Part shown: positions 1-10,967 of the stretch, in pieces
How positions within the stretch are numbered: the stretch's first letter is position 1
Layout of the letters: each line of letters starts with the position of its first letter
Assembly: GCA_963921935.1 (NCBI GenBank)
Contig: OY998176.1
Coordinates: 139,822,299-139,886,298 of the forward strand
DNA: 64,000 nt
Direction of reading: 5' to 3'
Source: Galeruca laticollis
Taxonomy: Eukaryota > Arthropoda > Insecta > Coleoptera > Chrysomelidae
The notes under the pieces: model-generated
What the model saw: only the letters and a program-made list of their open reading frames with translations
What the model was told of the DNA's origin: nothing
Databases searched by the model: none
Position numbers and translations under genes: made by a program

Positions 1-192
1 AATCTCGTGATCTTCACTACCTGCCCCACTATCTGTCGACTCAGGCTGATACTCACTTCCACTGTCAACGTAAGGATCTTCATCGGAACATCCCAAAATG
101 TTATTTAGATCGTCATTCGTGAGGCCGCATACACCACCATAACTCTCAACCCGTTTTCTTTTTCGCGACGGACCCGGATCACTTGACGCCAT
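1..192 (-). CDS. piggyBac-like transposase, N-terminal 64 residues (partial)
   Basis: The frame is open from an ATG at 190-192 to the window edge. It begins MASSDPGPSRKRKR, then gives an acidic Ser/Asp/Glu-rich stretch with an LTNDDLNNIL segment. Insect piggyBac transposases typically start this way: a basic patch, then a poorly conserved acidic region before the DDD catalytic core. The core lies outside the window, so activity cannot be judged. Position next to iterated subterminal repeats and a TIR-like end supports the call. This copy belongs to a different family from the three other piggyBac elements here. Confidence 0.7.
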   Translation of the reverse strand, partial: MASSDPGPSRKRKRVESYGGVCGLTNDDLNNILGCSDEDPYVDSGSEYQPESTDSGAGSEDHEI

Positions 193-361
193 TTTACTTG
201 CGTATCTCACGTCGTACTAGTTGTTCGTAACGGAAATAACTGCGAAGTGCGACTGAAGGGCGTTCTTTCTGCTAAGCGACTGAACGGCGCTCTGCCAGGT
301 TTCCCCTGCCGTCTAGAGGTCACGCGATATTTCGGAATTTTTCGGTATTTTTCGTTGATGT

Positions 362-605
362 CGTATATATGCGGCAGTGGTTCGAATGTAACTTATTTAT
401 AAACGTATTAATACGACACTGGGCCTATAAACACGATTTGACTGTCGTATAAATGAGACGGTGGGTTGGAATGCATGTAAAAAAATAAATAAGTGTCATA
501 TATATGAGGCGGAGGGTTCGGAGACATTTCAACGGTGAACGTATATATACGGCAGTGGGGATGAGAGACAAAGTATGTTTCGCCGTATTTATAAGTCACT
601 GGTAA
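362..605. repeat. About six degenerate 42-bp subterminal iterons of a piggyBac-like element
   Basis: Variants of CGTATATATGCGGCAGTGG start near 362, 404, 446, 498, 540 and 584, so most spacings are 42-44 bp with one of 52. Each unit has a CGTATATA-like half followed by a GGCAGTGG-like half. The last unit runs into the TIR-like end at 617. Iterated subterminal motifs in DNA transposons are commonly transposase-binding sites; that role is inference here. Confidence 0.65.
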
Positions 606-617
606 AGAAAGGGCTAA

Positions 618-1560
618 AATTACGACCGATCCCTGTTTCCAAAACCTAATCGAAGTGAAATACAACAACAAAACCTTTGGTGTATCGGTGAACGCAAACC
701 CCACAGTCCACCGTAATAATCTAGTTCATCTACACCACAATAGAATATTCATTTCACAGCACTTTCCACTGAATTTTCATTTTTAAATGGAAAGAACAAA
801 CTCAATTAGGACAAAAACCTTTTCCTGTACTAGCTTCAATTAAAGTTCTATGAAGTTCAATGAAACTTCAATCAAACGGATTTTTCACATTCCTCTCTAC
901 CTTCTACGGTTCGGATTCTTTATCCATTAAAAGTGGTAAAGAATGTTCGATGACTAAGACAAACACTATGAAATGCATCACTTTCAATTAAGCTTCGTTG
1001 AATTCCTTTTCGTTACTCTTGTCTTCTAGATAAATTGGTTCATGGGGAAAATTGTGCGACACTTGCATTACCGTTAAATTGCTCTAATGAAAGAAGTGGT
1101 TTTAGTTGACAATTCTCTATCATCAACCTTCGTTCAAAATGGAGTAACATTAATATTACTTGGAAATTATTCTCTGTTGAGGCAAATGTCTTATTCATAA
1201 TTATATTCAATATTGAATATATTTGTTTGAAAAAGGAAGATAATATAAAAAAATTTAAAAGGCTTACGCGAATAAATGGAGATTATTTCTCTCAAATTTG
1301 ATCAAACAGTAATTAGATTTGGTATTATAAGAGGAATATGGTGAAGAGCTGTGGTCATGTTTTTAGTTTTGGGAAAATGTTTTTCATGAAGCTATATTAT
1401 GGGGGTCGTTTGAAAAAACCGAAGCTTGCTTTAGCTTCTTATGTAGAATATATCGAAAATAGTTTTTTATTTCGAAAAATGTGTTGGACAGTTACTTTAA
1501 ACTGTAGATGAACTATGAACAATTCCTACGTTTTAGAAAATGTTCAAATCTTGATACGAA
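618..1560. other. AT-rich stretch, nothing recognised
   Basis: No long frame, RNA gene or terminal repeat was recognised. Short A/T homopolymers only. Confidence 0.5.
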
Positions 1561-1730
1561 TTCAGGTAAATCATGCGTTCCATCTTTCAAGGAACTAATT
1601 GGACAAAATCGAAGGAAACGTATAGAGAAATTATCTAAGAAGACAACTATATTTGTTGGACTAAGAAAATTTTTCAGTTGAAATCTATACTAATTTTTCT
1701 GTTTCTTCAGTCACTATTGAATTGAGAATT
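1561..1730. repeat. Dispersed repeat, copy 1 (with 4338-4545)
   Basis: The segment contains CAGGTAAATCATGCGTTCCATC, partly matched by CAGGTATATCATGCGTCCCATC near 4340. It continues with the shared blocks ATTGGACAA, CTAAGAAGACAA, TAAGAAAATTT and ATTGAGAAT in the same order and orientation. The two copies are clearly related but diverged, with small indels. No coding potential or known family was recognised. Confidence 0.6.
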
Positions 1731-2524
1731 TTGGTATTGATGCTACCATCTGCTCCGTGATCAGAAAGTAACTTTTTCTATTCTATTTGTATATAAAATA
1801 ATTAACAATAAAATAAATTCGCCAGAAACTTTTGCTCGTATCCCTTTCAACGTCCCTTGAACAAATGTGCGTTCCTCTTCAATGTTCAATGTTTTACTGG
1901 TTCTGACTTCATACCGTGAACCGTCTTGCCAACAATATTATCCTTTTAGCGATTTTGAATCGAACCTTATCACCAGTACGTTACTTTTATTTATTTAGAA
2001 AATGGTTATTGGGATATTGTGTTTAGATCGGCATACTTCTTACAATTCTTTAGTTGGTAAAAATTTGAACTATGTATTGACTTAATTAGGTTGTAAAACT
2101 TGTGTGTTCATAAATAAATAAAAACATTAAATAATAATGTCTGTATATTTTTTTGGAAGGATAGAATTTAATTTGTAAATATAGTCCTCCATGAATTGTG
2201 GTTTTAACTTGCAACAATTACTTTTCAAAAACTTTATTTAAACTAGTTGACAATTATCAATTACAATGTATAGTGTTTATACCACGACTTCAGTAAAGAC
2301 AATATGTGGATGTCTGAGGTCGGGTAATTTTTATATGAGTACATTATCATTAAGGAAAATAACCTAATTATACACGTGTTTCTGTCTAAAGCTAAATGGA
2401 TGATTTGGGATTAGTTGTTTCCTTTCAATAATTGGTTTTAACCTTCTAATGAGCAGCCATACAAATAATTTGGATATTGTAGGCAGCAGTGATATTGGCA
2501 TATACGAGTAAGAGGAGGTTACAT
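1731..2524. other. No recognised feature
   Basis: AT-rich sequence between a dispersed repeat and a LINE relic. I see no gene here. Confidence 0.5.
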
Positions 2525-2945
2525 ATTGGGCTTACCTGGTTTGTGTATCATTACTATTTCCTCCACTTTTCACAGTGGAGGAACCTATTCTCGTGTAATA
2601 ACAGCATTGATTAGATATGTCAACTTAACTTCCTTTTCTTGGAAGGGGCTCTAATATTTCACCTGGTATTAAATCGAAGCCCGGATCATTCCTTGGGTTA
2701 ATATACTTAATTCCCTTTCTGATTTCCTCTACAGTTACTACCCTCTCGCGATTCTTCTTTGAGTAGATTATGTGGATTGAATCTTTGCTCTAGGTGCGTA
2801 GCAAGGCATTCTACTTTATGATCGCTATTTATAGCTCAGGTGATTTTTTGATGGGTGATATTTGCATTATCGGTCTTTTCAACCTTTTAGTTGCTTTCCT
2901 CAGAGAGTCATCCGTGCAACTATCATCTGCTATCCCATTCAAGAA
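2525..2945 (-). pseudogene. Jockey-clade LINE reverse transcriptase fragment
   Basis: On the minus strand, frames joined by small frameshifts give ATKRLKRP, then HKVECLATHLEQRFNPHN, then VTVEEIRKGIKYINPRNDPG, then VPPLWKVEEIVMIHKPGKP. This order matches the region just before the RT palm of Jockey-type non-LTR retrotransposons: a linker, then the xPGxDxI block, then the WKxAxVxxIxKPGK block. Stops and frameshifts break the frame, and both the endonuclease and the catalytic YADD part are missing. It is a short, old, truncated fragment lying head-to-head with another LINE piece on the plus strand. Confidence 0.7.
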
Positions 2946-2954
2946 TAATGGGGA

Positions 2955-3165
2955 AAGACGTGAATAAGAAAGTATAAACTTTGGAGGAAGCGAATAAATT
3001 AAAAGGAACAAAGATATATATTGATGAAGATTGCCCAGAAGACATACTGGAAAAGAGAAAACAGCTAATAAGATATATAAAATAGGCGAGAGAAAGTGGA
3101 GACAAAGCTAAGTTAATGACTAATAGAATACTGATAAATGACAACGTATACAGTCAAAAAGAGCA
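2955..3165 (+). pseudogene. LINE ORF2 linker fragment (endonuclease-RT spacer)
   Basis: The plus strand encodes LKGTKIYIDEDCPEDILEKR and, after one in-frame stop, AKLMTNRILINDNVY. The pattern of KGTKIxIxEDLP, then RxxL, then a K/R-rich helix and a short LxIxxxxY segment resembles the region between endonuclease and reverse transcriptase in many insect LINE ORF2 proteins. No catalytic motif is retained. The family is uncertain and the call rests on resemblance only. Direction is opposite to the Jockey relic immediately to its left. Confidence 0.45.
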
Positions 3166-3337
3166 AGAATAAAGAAAAAATTAGTTAGGAGTACATACAG
3201 GATGGAATAAATCAACATTTGAGGAAAATAACGAAACGAATTGGAAAACGTTTAATACAACCTTCAATGATAAAATTTTTAAATAACCTAGAGGCACATA
3301 AATAATTAATTTTGAAAATAACCGTATCTCGTTAAGG

Positions 3338-3720
3338 ATGAGCGTGAGGATCAGAAACAAATTGAAATTTAGTGAAGACTTACCTACCGGCATACACAAC
3401 TTCGACTTAGGACGAACGTTGGAAAAGCTTGATGAGCTTTCGGTAAAATTGGAAATTAAGAAAATTAAGATATATGTAAATGATTATATAATTAAAAAAT
3501 GCACGATAAAAGAATTCATAGAAGAAGGAAATAAAAGGTTAAAAAACGTACAAGTACTGCGAAGTATCAAAGACGGTAGGAAACAATAGATTAAAGAAAT
3601 TAATAGCGAATTTTAGATGGAGAAACATGGTGAAAGATGTACGGAAGTATATAAAGAATTGCCATGAATGTCAAGTGAATAAAGCAAAACCCAGTCACAA
3701 TGAAATAAAATCCCCAACAT
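3338..3720 (+). pseudogene. LTR-retrotransposon integrase zinc-binding relic
   Basis: An 83-codon frame (3338-3589) of uncertain origin is followed in another frame, about 3560-3715, by NFRWRNMVKDVRKYIKNCHE and then CQVNK. This is the WxxMxxDVxxYVxxCxxCQxxK signature of the HHCC zinc-binding domain of Ty3/gypsy-type integrases. The two histidines upstream are not convincingly preserved. No LTRs, RT or integrase core accompany it, so it is an isolated fragment. Confidence 0.6.
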
Positions 3721-5431
3721 AAAACGATAAAATACTCGTAGATTAGTTAAATAGATGGAAAAAATTAATAAAAATATTACTCTTGACACTCATTTCGTTA
3801 TTTAAATCCCACTGTTCAAGAATATGCTTGAATAATTTTAAAACCCGAAGTTAATTCCCTTATGCAACCAATCATACAGAAGTGTGTATAAAGTTTACCC
3901 AGTGGGTAAATTGACCTAATTATCCTACATATCAGTGAGTTATAATGTAATACAAAAGCATTGTATTTTTATCATGCTACAATCTGTTCAGTCTTGTTCC
4001 TCGTGTCTATCCCTATGTTATACATTTCACCTTCTATTCGTTGCCCGTTTTGTATGTTATAAAGTCGCTATGAAAGGCACCATAGCGTGAAAAGTGTCCC
4101 TGTGTAATCCTGTTGTAATGTGTCCAATACTAAGACCCATCGTTTAAGTTGATTAGGGCCATGAATGGAGAGTACTTGCTTTGTCAATGCAGTGTTTATA
4201 ATCTACTTTAACAATATACCTATATACTATGCCGATCCTCCTATGCTAACTATTGAAACAAGATGTACACTAAATTCGTGGCTGAATGGATCAGGCTATC
4301 CAAAGCCATTTAAAATAAAAATAAAAAGAAAATGAATGCAGGTATATCATGCGTCCCATCTTTTCTTAAAATTATTGGACAACATTCAAGAAAGACTATG
4401 GTGAACTAATCTAAGAAGACAATTTATATTTTATTGTGTAAGAAAATTTAAAGATGGGATCATTTATTTATTAGATGCAATGACAACATAATATATGTAC
4501 TAATTTTGCTGCTCCCTAATTAACTACTCAATTGAGAATGATTATTTCATTCTATTCTCAATCCCACAGTTCAATTTCAAGATTTTTAAATGTGAAAGTC
4601 TAGCAACTAAAACTTCAATAGAGGAAAAAGAACGATAAATTAGAGTAAACACTACATATTTAGTTTATAATGGTCTGTATATCTCATGAGTATATTTCTT
4701 TTTACAGTCAATTACCCACTTTTGTAAACAAAGTTTCTTGAACAAATATACAAAGCAAACTTGTCAGAATAAATACATTTTAACTTTCCTAAAGCCATTT
4801 GACAAACTTGAAGGCTAAGAGTGCAAATGAGACTTCAGCGAAACTGTGTTATAAAAGAAGAAAAAAACTTTTGAATTAACCATCAAGTTTCCTTTCGGTC
4901 TATTAGAAGCCCATTTTGTCTGGAGTTCGCAGTATTTCGAATTGTTATTACTGAAGTGGGTTGCTCAAAATAAGTAGTACTAGGTTCAATGAAAGCATTA
5001 ATAATCATCTCACTCCGATTCGATATATAAAAATATGATCGCATCGGAATTGGCATTACAAGGAGAAAATATATTCGTGTATATTAGCAGTGAAGTGTTG
5101 GCTCAAATAGTAGGATTTTAACATCGGAACTAATAATTTTATGACTTGAACGAATAGGGGAAGTGAGTCACTGATGATATTGCCATTTTATTCAAGTATT
5201 GATGGTAATGCATTGCTTGTGAAAGAAAATGTTTTAGTGGTATCATTCCATAAGACCAGATGCAACAAAGGTATTCGTAACAATTATTCTGGTTTCACCA
5301 CTCCTGCACATTATATACAGATCCGTTCCTTTTGTTGAGGATGTATACGTAATATTATTATTTAATTTTGATCAACGTAAGTTAATTCTATTTCATGAAA
5401 AAAACTAGCACTTGAAACGATTTACAAATGA
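3721..5431. other. Non-coding stretch with one dispersed repeat
   Basis: Apart from the dispersed repeat at 4338-4545, no frame, terminal repeat or RNA gene was recognised. Long stretches are over 65 percent A/T by eye. Confidence 0.5.
4338..4545. repeat. Dispersed repeat, copy 2 (with 1561-1730)
   Basis: Same orientation as copy 1, with about 40 bp of extra sequence after the shared TAAGAAAATTT block. It ends at the shared ATTGAGAAT motif. Family unknown. Confidence 0.6.
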
Positions 5432-5573
5432 ATATCATCGCAACAATTGTCAAATTACTTAAAATTTTTAACATTTTATCAATATATTGTGGAATTATCT
5501 AGAAGCAGATAGTTTCATTTAAAATAGTAATATGAGTAGATTCCACAAAGTAAGGGCTGAGACGGTGGAATTC
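5432..5573 (+). repeat. Penelope-like element end, relic
   Basis: The segment runs ATATCATCGCAACAATTGTC, then an A/T spacer, TATATTGTGGAATTA, AGTTTCATTTAAAA, then ATGAGTAGATTCCACAAAGT. The same ordered blocks occur at 28317, 34159 and 45370, where they are termini of Penelope-like insertions with target duplications. This copy is more diverged and has no coding sequence attached. Confidence 0.65.
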
Positions 5574-5789
5574 CTTATCTATTAATGTTATCTTTTATCC
5601 ATACATTTAATATTTTCCTAGTTACTAAAGATTAAAATGGTTTCTTCGTTCGTAAAGAATGTACATACTTGCAATAGGTTGTATTTTTTTAGACGAAACA
5701 TTCGCCTATTGAAAATTTTCTTTCGTTGACATTACGCAATTATTTTAACTCAATAGTAGGAACTCAAATGAACTGTTGTAAGTCTGCAG

Positions 5790-6189
5790 ATTTAACGATG
5801 TTGATGCCAGAATCGGACGTTAAACTTGATGGAATTGAACATTAAATTTGACAAACTGGGCCCTAAGAATGGAAGAGCCTATTCATATTTTGTGTGAAAA
5901 TAATGATGACTTAGAGGATTATGTTATTTCGTCTCAAGACTGGGAGGTAGTATGCCGAGTTTTTAATTATTTTAAAGGCTTTAAAATATTACCGGATTCA
6001 TTTCAAGGAGAAAATTACTGTACTATACATATGGTCAGCTTAGGATTTAATATGTTTTTACACAAATTGGAAACCTGGGTTTTTGAGTTAGACAATCACC
6101 CAAATAGGTATACAACCGACGAACAAGTTACAGAAGCTTCTCAAGCAGGAAAGGATAAAATGGTCGAACATTATTCAAAAACCAATTGA
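5790..6189 (+). pseudogene. hAT transposase fragment
   Basis: The 113-codon frame at 5848-6189 contains SSQDWEVVCRVFNYFKGFKI, then LPDSFQGENYCTIHMV and a leucine-rich helix. The spacing of W, a hydrophobic LxxF helix, T/S and a short Y-x-T turn resembles the middle of hAT transposases, between the catalytic core and the C-terminal dimerisation region. The second tail of the protein and both terminal repeats are missing. Function is lost. The family assignment rests on pattern only. Confidence 0.55.
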
Positions 6190-6769
6190 ATATATTGTGT
6201 TAAATCTACGACATAAAATTGAGACATTCATCTTTACAAATTGGTGAAGATATTTAAAGCAACAGGCAATGTATAAATTCGTTATTAAGTAATGTAAAAG
6301 TTGAATCTGCTTTGTCTAGTATATCATATATTAACTTTTTTCCTCTCGACCCTTCAATTTTTACGGGTATAATTCTGAGAATTACTTGCGGAGTTTCTTG
6401 CTGATGAATTTGAAGGGGTTGGTATGGCCATTTCTTCTAGAAGAATTCGACAGTCTTTATGTAACAACGGTGTATGTTTTAACTGACAATTGGACTCAAA
6501 CGGTGATTCGATTTGAGACAACAAATGCACAGTTAGTTCTTTGTAACATAAAGGCAACGATCATTTATATTCAATCCTACGAATTTTTCACATTTTTCTT
6601 ATAGACTTCATTTAATACCTCAGCAATGACTTTTATAAATTTTTCTAGTGTTGGTTAAAGAGCCGATTCAGTTCTCTTATTATTGTTTGAATGTTCGCTT
6701 GTAAAGCTAGGATTGCATAATAGATCTGATACATTCCCATATTCTTTCAACAAGGGAGAAAAACCTAAC
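6190..6769. other. Unassigned stretch
   Basis: A 67-codon minus-strand frame at 6354-6557 overlaps a 72-codon plus-strand frame. Neither shows a recognisable domain. No terminal repeats seen. Confidence 0.4.
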
Positions 6770-7290
6770 AAAGTCGGTTCTTCTAGTATCACAGCATTTA
6801 GTGCTCAATCCCGTTTAAGGCATCTTTCCTTGGGTTTCATCAACTGACCTTACAATAGTATTAGCAATGTTTGTCTTTTTACTTAAGGAATATTCTATAT
6901 ACGTTTCCATTACCGCGGTTGATTTCCAGCTACCGAGATTTTGTACTGTTAAGGTATCACCTCCTGTATCTGCAAGTGTAGTTCACCCAGAACTGCGGGA
7001 ACAATGTCCCGTATTTAAATTCGCATCTGTTAATTTCAAAAATTCAGCAATTATTTTTGGCTGATTACATATTTCGTTAATTCCGACTACTTTCTTCGAA
7101 CATTCTCCTTTTTGGTAATTAACAAAAAATTGCTTTATATCTGGTGGTCTAAGCAGAATATATTTTTTGGAGACCTCGTAAAATATACCAGGAATTACAA
7201 TGGATCGATTTGTTTTTGTATCAATTAGTTTAACTTGAAATTCATTCTTCAAATCTCTAACATGATTTATATTTAAATTTTTCAATTCTT
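6770..7290 (-). pseudogene. Crypton-like tyrosine recombinase, C-terminal half
   Basis: The minus strand encodes a frame beginning MKNLNINHVRDLKNEF (7285 downward). It continues through a KKYILLRPPDIKQFFVNYQ segment and TDANLNTGHCSRSSG to a TGA at about 6983. After that stop the same frame resumes as TTLADTGGDTLTVQ, LGSWKSTAVMETYIEYS. This preserves the tyrosine-recombinase box II (H-x-x-R, here HCSR), the downstream tryptophan (SWKS) and the presumed nucleophile tyrosine in ETYIEYS. The arrangement matches Crypton-type recombinases found in many insect genomes. The N-terminal half and box I arginine are not identifiable, and at least one nonsense codon breaks the gene. Confidence 0.7.
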
Positions 7291-7662
7291 AACAACGACT
7301 TCCTCCAGAAATTCCAAAAATCAACACTAGGTAAAGTTTTATAAAGATAACTATTTATAATGAAAATACCAACAATAAAAATATTCGAATGCCGCGGGGA
7401 TTGAACCAACTATATTTTTCGTACGTTAACAAACTTATCTTTCACAAATTTATTAAAAGAGTAATAAGATAATATAAAGCATTATGTAGACACCTGCTAC
7501 TTTTGAATGATTCATGATTTTTTTTTCATTTGTATTGATTATTTTATTTAAACTTACTTTTGTAAATATATTTTCTTGATCCGGTGCTTCTAGGGGAAAT
7601 TTTTCATTTCCTCCGTAGTTCAAATTTCATAATTTTTAGTTTTATATCCGGTAGATTGAAAT
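7291..7662. other. Left flank of the piggyBac insertion
   Basis: No gene recognised. An isolated GGTTCAATCCCC on the minus strand near 7390 resembles a tRNA B box but has no A box (see rejected list). Confidence 0.4.
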
Positions 7663-10173
7663 TTAACCCTTTCACTGCTAACCATAAATTGACGTACTAC
7701 CCCTGGGTGCTGATTGCATTTTTCAAAGTGATAGTTTTTTTTTCAAAAAATTTGTTTGTTTTATATGAATATATTATTACAAAAAAAATTCTCCCACTAA
7801 TTTAAAAATAATATGACGTCTATAGACGTCACGCGCACTAACCGTGAAATTTGACTCCCCAATGCTCATGACTTCTACAGACGTCATGGAAACCATTACA
7901 ATAACTTCCTTATAAACTTGTAAACTATTCCATATAAACTGAAAAAGTTGTTTTGAATTTGAACTTTAGAGAGGTAAAAGAAAATAAAGTAAGTCCTGGA
8001 ACATATTATGTTGCAAATAAAATCACAAAAACATTGAAACAAACATATGATACACATTAAAACATGAACTAAAATAAAACGCAAATAAAATTACAATATC
8101 AATAATATAACATTGAAATAAACAAATGTCAAATTAAAAATGTGCACACTTCAAAAATATAGAATGTTAAAAATAAATAACAATGAAACCTTGCAAAAAA
8201 CAAAAAATTAACTTCACTGATTTTTATGGTACACAGAAAAGCAAGCGCCAGTAACACACAAAGCTGGTTTTGTGGGGCATGTGACACAACAATAAGCTGT
8301 CTCTCTTCGTATTTTATTTTGTAGCAAACCATACATCATCGGTGAGAAACTTTCCTTGCTCCAGTTTAAGCATTTTTCTCCAAAACATGTTCGATATTAG
8401 GCCTTGCAGGGGCAAGTTCTCGAACAGCAGCAACTGTCGTATGATATGCAGACGGAAATCATAGAAAGGCATTCTTGAATTGGGACTGTATTTCTTGAAA
8501 ATATGATGCGCATTTATTAGTAGCATGTGATAAATATGAAGTCTTAATTTCAAGTATCATCAAATTGTTTTTCGTTCGAATGGGTAGTATGCCATAATCT
8601 GTTCTTTTTTATCTACCCCACCCATGTTCTTGTTGTATTCAAGAATAGGACGGGGCTTCTGCCGAATTTCATGTCGTCTGTTTTCAAATTCCACCATTGA
8701 ATAATCAACTTCTGTGACTTCTCGTTTATCGCGCCACTTGCCGATCATTACACCATTTGTGTAACGAGCTAACGTTTCTCCTTTACCAAGTTTAGTATTT
8801 TTTATATCAAGTGGAACGCTCTGTCTGTTGTTACGTAGCGTTCCGGTGCAATGGGTTTTTCGCTGTAACAGTTGAATAACTAAATCATAACTATTGTAAT
8901 AGTTGTACATATAAACCGCAAGACCGGCGTCTAGTTTTTCATCCATTAGATGCATGACAACCTTGCTGGAGTGTCCCCTGCCACCACAATCATCAAGTGT
9001 ACCTGTGTACACAGAAAATTTGATGATGGTTCCATCGGGTTCTGTTAACGCATATAACTTAATCTCGAATTTGTATTCTTTTATTTTTAATATACTGGCG
9101 AAATGCAAGTCTGCCTCGCCAAAGCAACATTGACTCATCAAGAGACAAACACTTGTCCGGATAGTAGATTTCTACCATTTTAACAATGAAATAATCAATA
9201 AGGGGAAGTATCTTGTAGAGCCTGTCCTGCGGCACAGGTTCACCATCCACAGGATTTTTTTTTAAATGTAAACATCGAAAAATTAAGAGAATTCTGTCTC
9301 GGGTCATATTTGCACTAAATATCGGTATATCAAACACAGGATCTTTTCTCCAGTAATCTTGTATACGACTCAACTGGATAGTCCCCATATGTGTGAATAA
9401 ACCAAAGAACGTTCGAATTTCCTCCCCTGTTACATCCTTCCAGCGACTAATACGTGAATTTTCTCGAGCTCCTGCTTTCATGAAGACTTCAATCGCATGC
9501 TGATTAGTTTCCAGTGCAATTAATTCAAAGGAAGTTTTATTTACGAAAAGGTCAAAAAAGTCTATAGGAGCATCTCCTTTTGGTACAACAAGCAGTTGCC
9601 GCGCTTTTTCAAAATTAAGTTGCTGAACAGCAGCACGTAGCGTATTTTCCCAAGCTATGATTTCTCTATTATTGCTCCGCTTTTGTTGGGGTTGAGGCAT
9701 ATGTAAACTATCGTCTGATGAAAATTGGGCTGCTTCGGTTACTGTAAAGTCTTCTTCATGTTCGTGTTCGTCGTCTCCCTCTTCATCTTCTTCATCAGAA
9801 TCAAGCCACCCACATTCTCGATTCAGCAGCTAACGAAAATGTCGGATCGTCTAGTTCATCGTCAGAGTTGTTCAGAATAGCTAACAAGTCTTCATTACTG
9901 TATGAACCTTCTAATTCACGTTTTCTACCTGCTTTTGGTGTGCCGACTCCCGACGGTCATGGTAAAGATTATTGAAATCGAACTTACGTGGTAAATATAA
10001 TAAACGATACTACTAGTAGGTGCTCAAAACGACACAATGCGTTTTTGGTCGATGCTCACTAAATACTGATTCATTTAACACAGGTATAGTTCGCGACGTC
10101 TTTGAACGTCATGCGCATAGCAGTCTAGCTATGCTTTGACGTTCTTAGACGTCATCAGCAGCGAAAGTGTTAA
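7663..10173 (-). mobile_element. Complete piggyBac-like element, decayed
   Basis: Both ends are TTAA (7663-7666 and 10170-10173), the target duplicated by piggyBac elements. The left end reads TTAACCCTTTCACTGCTAA. The right end read inward is TTAACACTTTCGCTGCTGA, giving about 15 matched TIR positions. Subterminal palindromes built on GACGTC follow both TIRs, for example the perfect 16-mer GACGTCTATAGACGTC at 7815-7830 and related pairs at 10090-10156. The 2.5-kb body holds one minus-strand transposase pseudogene. This is the best delimited DNA transposon in the left third of the window. Confidence 0.9.
8214..9960 (-). pseudogene. piggyBac-like transposase, frameshifted
   Basis: From a probable start near 9960 the frame is acidic at the N terminus, then holds the DDD domain, then ends in a Cys-rich tail at a TGA at 8214-8216. 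First Asp: CLSLDESMLLWRGR. Third Asp: NKNMGGVDKKEQ. Second Asp region: VYMYNYYNSYDL, where family members have MDNYYNS, so the second catalytic Asp appears replaced by Tyr. The tail CCVTCPTKPALCVTGACF keeps the Cys-rich C-terminal domain that binds TIR DNA. Frameshifts lie near the start, near 9826, near 9100 and near 8556. Length is close to the usual 550-600 residues. The copy cannot encode an active enzyme. Confidence 0.88.
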
Positions 10174-10967
10174 GAAAGCAATGCAATTTAGGGTAACTTG
10201 AAATGTCAATGTTACTTTTAATATCTATCATTGTTCTTAACATCGATATGTTGTCCAACGAGTTGAGAGCTTGTTTTTAGTCGATACTTTTTTCATATAT
10301 TCGTGTATTTCTAACTTCGTTTACCTAAGTTCAATCCATGAACTTTTTATAACAAAACTTATATTTACTTTCTGTTTTTTGAGTGTTATAATGTGTTATA
10401 CGTATATGTGAATATCTGGTGGAGAATTATTTGTTTATTCATGACTGCAATCACTCATTTTTACTAATATTTCTCTTGAAAACTATAGAAATATTTTGAC
10501 AAGTTATTTTGCCCTCACTTTGAAATTGATAAAAAGAGGAGTTGACGGGTACTAAAAGCAAATGCTGATTGAAGGGTTCCATATACATTCTAGGATGTAT
10601 ATGAAATCATGTCCGTTCACTTAACCGAAATGGCATACATTTTCATTCTGTAAATTGTGCAAAAAATAGATAATATACATGTGGGTGTAGAAAAAGAATA
10701 ATTTTGTATTTGTTTGAAAAAAAGTTCTGATCTTCTACATTCCTATACTAATTTAGATAGATTAGAGACCTTAAAAACATGCAAAGACGTTACTAAATAT
10801 AGAATATTTATAAATAAGAATTGCAATTATTTTCTCGTCAAATGATAAAATATTTCCCCTGTCAGAAAATAAATCAAACCGACCTATGAAACCTTATTGA
10901 ATATATGTCGGTTGATGAAATTAGCTGCTAAGAAAATTGTTCTGGAAAGTTTATCAGGAAATTTCAA
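10174..10967. other. No recognised feature
   Basis: Right flank of the piggyBac insertion. AT-rich, no frame or repeat recognised. Confidence 0.45.

Larger units (their letters stand above)
1..617 (-). mobile_element. piggyBac-like element, partial (runs off left edge)
   Basis: The start of a piggyBac-type transposase reads on the minus strand from position 192 into the left edge. Outside it lies about 400 bp of subterminal DNA made of iterated repeats. This ends near 617, where the minus strand reads TTAGCCCTTTCTTTACC, a degraded form of the TTAACCCTTT ends of these elements (compare the intact end at 7663). The other half of the element is outside the window, so the TTAA duplication cannot be confirmed and the outer boundary is inferred. 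Confidence 0.65.

Noticed and set aside
7385..7415. GGTTCAATCCCC on the minus strand, like a tRNA or SINE B box
   Set aside because: No A box at the proper distance and no cloverleaf could be drawn; treated as chance.
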